Assembly: GCA_937920515.1 (NCBI GenBank)
Contig: CALEUG010000004.1
Location: 248,001-312,000, forward strand
From: an uncultured bacterium
GTDB taxonomy: Bacteria; Acidobacteriota; Aminicenantia; Aminicenantales; Saccharicenantaceae
Length of the DNA stretch: 64,000 nucleotides
Direction of reading: 5' to 3'
Positions within the stretch are counted from its first letter, which is position 1; each line of letters opens with the position of its first letter. Below the pieces are notes generated by a model. The model was not told the origin of the DNA and made no database searches. It was given only the letters and a program-made list of their open reading frames with translations. Shown here piece after piece: positions 1-6,385 of the stretch. A program made the translations under genes and the position numbers.

Positions 1-815
1 TCGCTGATGAAACCCGACCTGGCCTTGCGCAGGTCGACCTGGGCCTCGGCGCATAGCAGGCGCAGGGCCACCTGTTCCTTGGCCATTTCTATGGAAAAGA
101 ACCCGGCATAGTAATCGGTCCGCAACCCGACGTGCTGGCAGATGTTGAGGGCCAGGGCCGTCTTGCCCATGGAAGGCCGGGCCGCCACCACTACAAAGTC
201 TGCTGGATGGAAGCCTCCGGTCAGGTTATCCAGCTCGATAAAGCCGGTGGGAACGCCGGTCACTGCCTCCCGTCGCTCGGCCAGCTGCCTGATGGTCTCC
301 AGCATGTCGCCGGTTAGCGAACCGATGGGCACCAGGCCCGGCTTGATCTTTTCCTCGGCGATTTCCACGATGGCCTGCTGGGCCTCGCTGATAACCGTAT
401 CGGCATCGGTCTGCTGCTCGTAAGAGGTGTTGATTATTCGGGCCGAAGATAGTATCAACTTTCGCAGTAGAGATTTCTCTTTTATTATCTGGGCGTAGTA
501 TTCGATGTTCAGAGTCCGGGGTACCCCGTCCATGAGAGAAGCCAGGTAGGCCGCGCCGCCTATTTCTTCCAGTAATCCCCTTCTCTGCAGTTCTTCGCTC
601 AGGGTCAGCAGGTCTATTGGCTGGCCCCGGTCCATCAGGACCACCATGCCTTCCAGGATCTGGCGATGGGCATCACGGTAAAAATCCTCGGGGGCCAGCT
701 GGGAGAGGACAACATTCAGGTAGGCGTTATTTACCAGGACGCCACCCAGAACCGTTTTTTCCGCTTCCAGACTGTGGGGCGGGGTTTTTTTGAGAACGGT
801 TAAATCCAGTTCCAT
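1..815 (-). CDS. dnaB: Replicative DNA helicase DnaB (N-terminal part, cut by window edge)
   Basis: Replicative helicase that unwinds DNA ahead of the fork. About 271 codons are visible; the C-terminus lies beyond base 1. The N-terminal helical domain (about residues 10-110) is followed by the RecA-type ATPase core, with a Walker A segment ARPSMGKTA near residue 212 and SIEM, carrying the expected catalytic Glu, near 241. The ATG at 815 is preceded by GGGAAGAGAG about 5 bases upstream, which fixes the start. It is the last visible gene of the rpsF-rpsR-rplI-dnaB string, an order common in bacteria. A perfect hairpin sits in the gap before it. No intein is seen up to the edge. Confidence 0.96.
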   Translation of the reverse strand, partial: MELDLTVLKKTPPHSLEAEKTVLGGVLVNNAYLNVVLSQLAPEDFYRDAHRQILEGMVVLMDRGQPIDLLTLSEELQRRGLLEEIGGAAYLASLMDGVPRTLNIEYYAQIIKEKSLLRKLILSSARIINTSYEQQTDADTVISEAQQAIVEIAEEKIKPGLVPIGSLTGDMLETIRQLAERREAVTGVPTGFIELDNLTGGFHPADFVVVAARPSMGKTALALNICQHVGLRTDYYAGFFSIEMAKEQVALRLLCAEAQVDLRKARSGFIS

Positions 816-830
816 TGTATCTCTCTTCCC

Positions 831-861
831 GGAAGCATGCTGCTTCCAGTTTAATATTAAA
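831..861. repeat. Hairpin plus 12-bp palindrome between rplI and dnaB
   Basis: GGAAGCA (831-837) and TGCTTCC (841-847) form a perfect 7-bp stem with a 3-base loop. The adjoining TTTAATATTAAA (850-861) is a perfect 12-bp palindrome. No T-run follows on the minus strand, so this does not look like an intrinsic terminator. A processing site or regulatory element is possible. Confidence 0.5.
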
Positions 862-889
862 AGAGACGATTGTTAAGACCCTGCCGCTC

Positions 890-1372
890 TCAAGCTGTTG
901 GTTTTGCCTGGCCTTCCGGGGCTGGAACCTCTTCCCTGACCACGTTCACCTTTATTTCAGCCCGGTCCTCATGGTAGACCTTAATAGGAACTGAAAAGGT
1001 CCCAAGTCTCTTGATTGGCTCTTCCAGCACGATCTTTTTACGGTCTATGTCAAAACCCAGTCGGGACAGTTCTTCCTGGATATCAGCCGCCGAGACCGAA
1101 CCGAAAATGACATCCTTTTCGCTCGACTTGCGGACAAAGGTCAGGGTAACCTGGTTGAGCTGCCTGATCAGCTCCTGGTAGGTCATCCTTTCCTTTTCCA
1201 GTTTATTCCTCAGCGCCTTCTGCTGCATCTCCACGCTCTTCAGGTTGCCGGGCGTCACTTCCAGGGCCAGTTTCCGGGGAATAAGATAATTCCTGGCGAA
1301 ACCAGGGGCTACTTCCAGGATATCTCCTTTGCGTCCAACCTTTTCCACGTTTTCCAACAATATGATTTTCAT
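890..1372 (-). CDS. rplI: 50S ribosomal protein L9
   Basis: Binds 23S rRNA through its N-terminal domain. The 160-residue product opens with the typical L9 signature (MKIILLENVEKVGRKGD, then a NYLIPRKLA segment), followed by the long connecting helix rich in K/E (about residues 45-75) and the C-terminal RNA-binding domain. The family is usually close to 148 residues; the excess is a Pro/Glu/Ala-rich tail after about residue 148. It follows rpsR closely (18-base gap) in an S6-S18-L9-DnaB operon. Confidence 0.97.
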   Translation of the reverse strand: MKIILLENVEKVGRKGDILEVAPGFARNYLIPRKLALEVTPGNLKSVEMQQKALRNKLEKERMTYQELIRQLNQVTLTFVRKSSEKDVIFGSVSAADIQEELSRLGFDIDRKKIVLEEPIKRLGTFSVPIKVYHEDRAEIKVNVVREEVPAPEGQAKPTA

Positions 1373-1389
1373 CCCGAACCTCCTGGAAC

Positions 1390-1656
1390 TCAGTCTTCAA
1401 CGAAGGGTAGCAGAGCCATGATCCGGGCCCTCTTGATGGCCCTGGCCAGCTTTCTCTGGTGGTAGGCGCAGGTGCCGGTGATGCGACGGGGGGCGATCTT
1501 GCCACGGTCCGGTATGTACTTCCTTAAAATTTCCACAGCTTTGTAGTCTATGTCCCTGAGATTTCTCTCGCAGAACCGGCAGACTTTCTTCTTGGGCGGG
1601 AAAAATTTTCTGGATGGAGCTCGTTCTGTTTTTTCTCTTTCTTCTCTGTTGGCCAT
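1390..1656 (-). CDS. rpsR: 30S ribosomal protein S18, zinc-binding form
   Basis: Forms a heterodimer with S6 on the small-subunit platform. The 88-residue product has CRFC near residue 26 and TGTCAYHQR near residue 61, a Cys/Cys...Cys/His set consistent with the zinc-retaining form of S18. The N-terminus has a basic/acidic extension. It starts one base after the rpsF stop, so the two partners are probably translationally coupled. No ssb gene lies between S6 and S18, unlike the arrangement in many bacteria. Confidence 0.97.
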   Translation of the reverse strand: MANREEREKTERAPSRKFFPPKKKVCRFCERNLRDIDYKAVEILRKYIPDRGKIAPRRITGTCAYHQRKLARAIKRARIMALLPFVED

Positions 1657-1657
1657 G

Positions 1658-2053
1658 TTACTTTACCTCCTCCTGGGCCGGGGTTTCGGTCTGAGTCTCG
1701 GCTCCAGCCGGTGCAGTCTCCACGGCCTCCACTGCTTTCACCTTTTTCTTGCCCTTGACCATATCTCTGGGGTCCTTCTTGATGGTGATGAAGCGCAGGA
1801 TGGCATCGGTTTGTTTGAATCTTCTCTCCAGCTCGGCCGGGATGCCCGGAGTACCTTCATAGGTAAAGAACACGTAGAGACCCTCGTTAAATCGCTTGAT
1901 GGGATAGGCCAGCTTTCTTTTGCCCCAGAGGTCCTTTTTAACCATCCGGCCATTTCTGGCCGAGATGACTTCAGTTAGCTGGTTGATCAGGGTTGAAGCT
2001 TCTTCTTCTGGCAGGTTGGGGGCGACAATAAACCCGGTTTCGTATTGATTCAT
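1658..2053 (-). CDS. rpsF: 30S ribosomal protein S6
   Basis: S6 partners S18 in the 30S platform. The first about 95 residues match the family ([15 protein letters not shown] near the start, [16 protein letters not shown] centrally). A further 35 or so residues form a Lys- then Glu/Thr/Ala-rich tail that looks disordered. The ATG at 2053 has a strong AAGGAGG 5 bases upstream; that site can be paired into a leader hairpin (2060-2105), which suggests autoregulation. Confidence 0.97.
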   Translation of the reverse strand: MNQYETGFIVAPNLPEEEASTLINQLTEVISARNGRMVKKDLWGKRKLAYPIKRFNEGLYVFFTYEGTPGIPAELERRFKQTDAILRFITIKKDPRDMVKGKKKVKAVEAVETAPAGAETQTETPAQEEVK

Positions 2054-2059
2054 TTGTTC

Positions 2060-2143
2060 CTCCTTATGGATTCAAGCCCCGTCGCTATGGCAACGGAGCA
2101 AGGAGATGAATGCTTATTTTACAACATTCTGGCGAAAAATCAA
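2060..2143 (-). promoter_or_regulatory. rpsF promoter and structured leader able to mask the RBS
   Basis: On the minus strand TTGATT (2143-2138), a 16-base spacer and TAAAAT (2121-2116) form a sigma70-like promoter overlapping the end of pth. The leader contains a 10-bp hairpin (arms 2099-2090 and 2085-2076, loop CAUA, allowing G-U pairs) enclosed by CUCCUU (2105-2100) pairing with AAGGAG (2065-2060), the rpsF Shine-Dalgarno. S6:S18 leaders are known in other bacteria. The structure is seen in sequence; regulation is inferred. Confidence 0.5.
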
Positions 2144-2727
2144 TCCACGCCGGCTGGCTCCTTTTTCTTCCGGTTGAACAAGTTCATGGCCCGCGGCAGG
2201 TCACCCGCGATGATCATTTCCACCGCCCGGCAGGCCTGTACCAGCACCGGCTTAAGCTTTTCTCTTTCTTCCGGCGGGAATTCTTCAAGCACATACTCGG
2301 CTGCATCCCGACCTTCGGGTTTCGGCCCAATTCCCACCCGCACCCGGGGAAAATTCTGCGTGCCTATGGCCGCGATTATCGACTTCATGCCCTTGTGGCT
2401 GCCCGGACTGCCGCTGCCCCGCACCCGGATCTGCCCCAGGTCCAGGTCCAGGTCATCATAGACGACCACCAGGTTTTCCGGCTTTATCCGGTAGCCGGCC
2501 AGTAACGAGCCAACCGCCTGGCCGCTGAGGTTCATATAAGTCTGGGGCAGGGCCAGGACAACTGCGGCCCGTCCCCGTCTCGTTTCGGCCAGCCGGGAGC
2601 GATGAGCCCTGGTCTTGAGCTGCAGACCCCACTCTCTGGCCAGGCTCTGGACCACCAGGAAACCGGCATTATGCCTGGTCTGGCTGTACTCCAGCCCCGG
2701 GTTACCCAGACCGACCACCAGCCACAC
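2140..2727 (-). CDS. pth: Peptidyl-tRNA hydrolase
   Basis: Releases peptides from prematurely dissociated peptidyl-tRNAs so the tRNA can be recycled. The 195-residue product shows the family signature VVGLGNPGLEYSQTRHNAGF with the catalytic His, YMNLSGQAV, and VVYDDLDLDLG followed by GSHKGMKS. The start is GTG at 2727 with AAGGGG just upstream and only 3 bases after the rplY stop, so coupling is likely. The order prs-rplY-pth is shared with many Gram-negatives. Confidence 0.96.
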   Translation of the reverse strand: MWLVVGLGNPGLEYSQTRHNAGFLVVQSLAREWGLQLKTRAHRSRLAETRRGRAAVVLALPQTYMNLSGQAVGSLLAGYRIKPENLVVVYDDLDLDLGQIRVRGSGSPGSHKGMKSIIAAIGTQNFPRVRVGIGPKPEGRDAAEYVLEEFPPEEREKLKPVLVQACRAVEMIIAGDLPRAMNLFNRKKKEPAGVD

Positions 2728-2730
2728 TCA

Positions 2731-3402
2731 TCACCCCTTGGGTTCCTCTTCTTCCTCTTCCTCTTTTTTGCGTTCTTTCTTGATAACTTCCGGCTCTTTC
2801 ATCTCGGCGCCTTCGACCACCTCTTCGGCAGTGGCTGGTGCCGCTTCTTCGGCTATGCTGCTGATGACCACGATGGCAGCCTGGGGCTCGTGCAGAATTT
2901 TAATTCCGGCCGGAAGCTCCAGGTTCATAACCCTGAATGACTGGTGCAGATGCAGCTGGCTGATGTCAATCCTGATGGCTTCGGGAATTTCCCGCGGCAG
3001 ACATTCTATATCCAGTTCTCGCAGCAGGAAGTCAACCAGTCCGCCCTCCACCTTAACGCCGACCGGCTCGCCCACCAGCTCCACCGGGACGGAAACTCTG
3101 ACCGGCTTGTCCATCGATATCTGGATAAGGTCAACGTGCAACAGTTCATCGGTGACGGGATGAATCTGGACTTCCTTTATCATCACGTCCTTTTCTTCGG
3201 AGTCGTAGGCCACCCGAAAAATGGTGTTTTCTCCGGTCTCCGTTTTCAGGATTTCGATGATATCCTTCTTTTTCAGAGTCAGGGGCAGGCTGTCCATAGA
3301 CTCGCCATACAGGATGGCCGGGACCAGCCCCTGGCGCCTTAGCCGCCCGGAGGCATTCTTGCCCAGCTCGGTTCTCTTGTCCGCTTTAATCACCAGTGTC
3401 AT
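2731..3402 (-). CDS. rplY: 50S ribosomal protein L25/Ctc with acidic tail
   Basis: Binds 5S rRNA. At 223 residues this is the long L25/TL5/Ctc type: an N-terminal 5S-binding domain (LRRQGLVPAILYG near residue 22) and a C-terminal beta domain to about residue 190. It ends in a striking charged tail of Lys then about seven consecutive Glu. GAGGAAAG lies just before the ATG. It sits 11 bases after prs. Confidence 0.95.
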   Translation of the reverse strand: MTLVIKADKRTELGKNASGRLRRQGLVPAILYGESMDSLPLTLKKKDIIEILKTETGENTIFRVAYDSEEKDVMIKEVQIHPVTDELLHVDLIQISMDKPVRVSVPVELVGEPVGVKVEGGLVDFLLRELDIECLPREIPEAIRIDISQLHLHQSFRVMNLELPAGIKILHEPQAAIVVISSIAEEAAPATAEEVVEGAEMKEPEVIKKERKKEEEEEEEPKG

Positions 3403-3413
3403 ATCTTTCCTCC

Positions 3414-4343
3414 TCAGGTAAAAAGAGAGCTTACAGAACTACCCTCGTTTATTCTTCTTATGGCTTCGCCAAAAAGCTCGGCCACGGAGAGCATCTGGAA
3501 TCGGTCGCTGCGGCTGGCCTTTTCTTTCAGGGGAATGGTGTCGGTCACGAACACTTTTTCCAGGCCTGATTTCTCGATGCGTTCCACCGCCTCGCCGGAC
3601 AGAACGGGGTGGGTGCAGGCCGCAAAGATTCGACGGGCCCCCTCCCGCTTCAAAGCCTCCACCCCGAGGGTTAGCGTGCCGGCCGTATCAACCATGTCAT
3701 CGAATATCACCACGTCCTGACCCTTAACCTCGCCTATGACGTGAAGCACCTGGGCCACGTTTGGTGCCGGTCGTCTTTTGTCGATTATTGCCAGCCGGGC
3801 ATCCAGCCTCTTGGCAAACACTCTGGCCCGGCCGACCCCCCCGGCATCAGGGGAGACGATGGTCAGATTTTCCAGGTTGAGCGTCCTGATATGGCTGGCA
3901 ATGACCGGGGCAGCCATCAGGTTATCCACCGGAATGGAAAAGAAGCCCTGAATTTGCGGTGAATGCAGGTCCATGGTCAGCACCCGGTTGGCTCCTGCTG
4001 TTTCCAGCAGGTCGGCCATCAACCTGGCCGAAATTGGTACCCGTGGCCGATCTTTCCAGTCCTGCCTGGCATAGGCAAAGTAGGGGATGACCGCAGTGAT
4101 GCGTCCGGCCGATGCCCTCTTGAAAGCATCCAGCATCAGGAACAGTTCCATCAGGTGGAAATTGGCATCGGCACAACCGGATTGAATCACAAAAACATCC
4201 TCGCCCCGAACGTTTTCATCGATGTAAAAATGGATCTCGCCATCGGCAAACCTGTCGAGGACGCAACGGCCAAGTTCAATATTCAGATACCCGGCAATCC
4301 TCCGGGCCAGCTGCGGGTTGGAAGAGCCTGAAAATACTTTCAT
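3414..4343 (-). CDS. prs: Ribose-phosphate pyrophosphokinase (PRPP synthase)
   Basis: Makes PRPP from ribose 5-phosphate and ATP, for nucleotide, His, Trp and NAD synthesis. The 309-residue length is typical. Visible motifs are SGSSNPQLA at the N-terminus, FADGE, YFAYARQD, the VSPDAGG segment near residue 165 and the PRPP-binding loop VVIFDDMVDTAGTL near 213. GGAGAAGG precedes the ATG at 4343. The upstream neighbour is tRNA-Gln, so translation must start from RNA left after tRNA excision if they are co-transcribed. Confidence 0.97.
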   Translation of the reverse strand: MKVFSGSSNPQLARRIAGYLNIELGRCVLDRFADGEIHFYIDENVRGEDVFVIQSGCADANFHLMELFLMLDAFKRASAGRITAVIPYFAYARQDWKDRPRVPISARLMADLLETAGANRVLTMDLHSPQIQGFFSIPVDNLMAAPVIASHIRTLNLENLTIVSPDAGGVGRARVFAKRLDARLAIIDKRRPAPNVAQVLHVIGEVKGQDVVIFDDMVDTAGTLTLGVEALKREGARRIFAACTHPVLSGEAVERIEKSGLEKVFVTDTIPLKEKASRSDRFQMLSVAELFGEAIRRINEGSSVSSLFT

Positions 4344-4374
4344 GTTTTAATTCCTTCTCCGGGCATTGACAGAG

Positions 4375-4447
4375 CTGGGGCGGGAGGACTCGAACCTCCA
4401 GATGACGGATCCAAAGTCCGTTGCCTTACCAGTTTGGCTACGCCCCA
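4375..4447 (-). tRNA. tRNA-Gln (anticodon TTG)
   Basis: The minus strand folds into a cloverleaf. The acceptor is TGGGGCG/CGCCCCA with a G discriminator, the anticodon stem ACGGA/TCCGT carries loop CTTTGGA (anticodon TTG), and the T loop is TTCGAAC. The weak first pair (U1-A72) and G73 are normal for tRNA-Gln. CCA is not encoded. The 5' end overlaps the last 10 bases of ispE: the ispE stop TAG is tRNA bases 8-10. Confidence 0.95.
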
Positions 4448-5340
4448 GTGCTGATTTCTTGCCTGTACTGCTCTCGTCCTACAGTCTCTACCAGCCAAAC
4501 CTTATAATCTCTATAATCTCTATCTAATTTCCCGGCTGTCTGCCGGGCCAGGGACCAATCCTGGAACCAGCCAAAGACTGCCGAACCCGAGCCACAGAGC
4601 AAAGACAACTCGGCTCCGGCCGCCGCAAGTCCCTTTTTTATCTCAACCAGCTGAGGTTGTATCTTAAAAGCCGCCAGTTCTAAATCGTTTCTTAAATGCT
4701 TGAATAAAGAAAAGTTTCTATGCTCTAAAAACTGGATAATTTTACTTTCTTTGTCGGTTGAAGTCAAGAAGCCCTGCAGACGGTCAAACTCCCGGTAGGC
4801 CAGGGCCGTGGAAACCGGAAAGTCCGGGATGACCAGGACTACCCAGGCCGGCGGCAATTCCGGCACTTCCCGCAGTTCCTCCCCCTTCCCCGAGCCCAGG
4901 CAGAGCCCGCCATGAAGAAAAAACGGAACGTCGGCTCCGAGGCTGGCGGCCAGGGTATGCAATTTATCCAGTCCCAGGTTACAGCCCCAGAGGCGATTTA
5001 AGGCAAGCAGGGTTACGGCCGCATTGCTGCTGCCTCCGGCCAGCCCCCGCCCGGGCGGAATGTTTTTCTCCACGGTGATGTTGGCTCCAGCCTCAAGCCC
5101 GGTGGCCTGCCTCAGCAGGAACGCACTTCTGTATATGAGATTATTTTCATCCCAGGGAACATCGGACCGGTTTCCCGTCAGTTTGATCCGGTCATCAGGC
5201 CGTCGCTCGAAGGTCAACCGGTCTTTCAGGTTAACCGTCTGGAAAAGCGTGGTCAGTTGATGGTAACCATCTTCCCGGAGAGGGCCGACTTCCAGCCCCA
5301 GGTTTATCTTCGCCAGAGAACTTAAAGTTATTTTTTCCAT
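4438..5340 (-). CDS. ispE: 4-diphosphocytidyl-2-C-methyl-D-erythritol kinase
   Basis: GHMP-family kinase of the MEP isoprenoid pathway. About 300 residues, with AKINLGLEV at the N-terminus, the ATP loop PPGRGLAGGSSNAA near residue 90, and LCGSGSAVFG near the C-terminus. I place the start at the ATG at 5340, where family similarity begins; an in-frame ATG at 5361 would add seven residues inside the previous gene. It overlaps the lolB-like gene by 13 bases, and its stop codon lies inside tRNA-Gln. Confidence 0.95.
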   Translation of the reverse strand: MEKITLSSLAKINLGLEVGPLREDGYHQLTTLFQTVNLKDRLTFERRPDDRIKLTGNRSDVPWDENNLIYRSAFLLRQATGLEAGANITVEKNIPPGRGLAGGSSNAAVTLLALNRLWGCNLGLDKLHTLAASLGADVPFFLHGGLCLGSGKGEELREVPELPPAWVVLVIPDFPVSTALAYREFDRLQGFLTSTDKESKIIQFLEHRNFSLFKHLRNDLELAAFKIQPQLVEIKKGLAAAGAELSLLCGSGSAVFGWFQDWSLARQTAGKLDRDYRDYKVWLVETVGREQYRQEISTGA

Positions 5341-6044
5341 AGGCCAGACATCTCTTCCCATTCCAGCTTTCTAACTCCGGTCGGAAGATCCGGGTTGAAC
5401 AGCCGATCGTCCTGGTGCCGGTTAAAATGCATCCTCATCACTTTCATTATGACCTTATAATCCCCGGAAGAGAAATGGATAGTCCTGGGAATCAATCCGG
5501 GGGCAAAGCTTTCTTTAAGAGCAAAAAGCAGCCCGTCCCTCTGTCCACCCTTAACCTGGCCCTGGTGGTCAAGCTTCAGCTGCCAGCCGGCTTCGTCGGC
5601 CAGCCGGGCCCATAGGCCGGTCAGAATCCTGATCAACTCGGAAACCTTCAATTCCCGGCCAAAGATTCCGGAGGTCAGTACCCGGTCCTCTCCCTGCCAG
5701 TACACCTTTTCTGACGGCAGATAAATGGTGGCCAGGTTTCCCCTCAGCCAGACCACGGTTCTTAAACGACCAAAAGGGTCGAAAAGCTCCAGCCTGGCTT
5801 CATCCGTAAGGCGGCCATAGAATCCTGTGCGGAAGCGGAAAGCTCCGTCCGGTCCGCTGAGGTAAAAAGACCCCTCTCCTTGAAAGTTATGGATTTCGGA
5901 CGGCGGCACCAGGCTGACCGATCCTGTCCGGCAACCCGTGGCGGTCAGAGTACAGATAATGAATAAGATGAAGAGCACTCGTCCGGTAGAAAAATCTTTC
6001 CGCCGGCTACCCCTCTCCCTCCCGCCTCCCTGCGGCACCGCCAC
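5328..6044 (-). CDS. LolB-like outer-membrane lipoprotein (probable)
   Basis: A 238-residue predicted lipoprotein. A basic N-terminus and hydrophobic run (about residues 22-37) end in TATGC, a plausible lipobox with Cys near residue 38. The mature part is beta-rich (GEGSFYLSGPDGAFRFRTGFYG, RLELFDPFGR) and resembles the LolB/LolA-type fold. The strongest support is position: lolB-ispE-prs-rplY-pth is the gammaproteobacterial order. LolB inserts lipoproteins into the outer membrane. The GTG start at 6044 is uncertain; no ATG is available. I did not see a diagnostic LolB residue, so the function is inferred. Confidence 0.6.
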   Translation of the reverse strand: MAVPQGGGRERGSRRKDFSTGRVLFILFIICTLTATGCRTGSVSLVPPSEIHNFQGEGSFYLSGPDGAFRFRTGFYGRLTDEARLELFDPFGRLRTVVWLRGNLATIYLPSEKVYWQGEDRVLTSGIFGRELKVSELIRILTGLWARLADEAGWQLKLDHQGQVKGGQRDGLLFALKESFAPGLIPRTIHFSSGDYKVIMKVMRMHFNRHQDDRLFNPDLPTGVRKLEWEEMSGLWKK

Positions 6045-6065
6045 TCCTTCTGTCAGACCAACCGC

Positions 6066-6323
6066 TCAATCCAGCTTGAACCCGTAATCCTCAGTTTTGA
6101 GCTTCCTGGTCCGGTCAGACTGGTCGGCCGGGCCGGGTTTAGGCCCGGGTGTTCCCAGCTCAAATTTATAATCCCTGGAAACAGCTCTCATTTTTTTCTT
6201 GCGGTTTACCGGGTAAAAAGGGGATCTTATCCGTCGGCCAAAACAGGAAAGGTTGGGGTTGATTATCATCAGGATGATAAACAACCCGAAAATAACGAGA
6301 ATGGCATAAATTGTCCAGCTCAT
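6066..6323 (-). CDS. Small membrane protein with two DYxFxL motifs
   Basis: I do not recognise this 85-residue protein. It has one N-terminal transmembrane helix (about residues 4-22), then a basic stretch and a Pro/Gly-rich linker. Two similar short motifs, SRDYKFELG near residue 49 and TEDYGFKLD at the very C-terminus, look like a duplicated docking peptide. The ATG at 6323 has GGAAGG upstream, and the gene is first behind the promoter at 6341-6369, 21 bases before the lolB-like gene. An envelope role is only suggested by context. Confidence 0.65.
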   Translation of the reverse strand: MSWTIYAILVIFGLFIILMIINPNLSCFGRRIRSPFYPVNRKKKMRAVSRDYKFELGTPGPKPGPADQSDRTRKLKTEDYGFKLD

Positions 6324-6340
6324 ATTAGCCTTCCACTGTA

Positions 6341-6369
6341 ATTATAAGTTTAACCCGGCCGTTTAGCAA
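6341..6369 (-). promoter_or_regulatory. Promoter of the lolB-like/ispE/prs/rplY/pth operon
   Basis: Minus strand TTGCTA (6369-6364), a 17-base spacer and a perfect TATAAT (6346-6341) lie 17 bases before the ATG at 6323. GGAAGG lies between the -10 box and the start, so this is a conventional leader. Confidence 0.6.
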
Positions 6370-6385
6370 CCCATCCGACCGATAT

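Noticed and set aside
132-423. Plus-strand frames within the first 430 bases
   Set aside because: They are antisense to dnaB, which is open across the whole segment and runs off the window.
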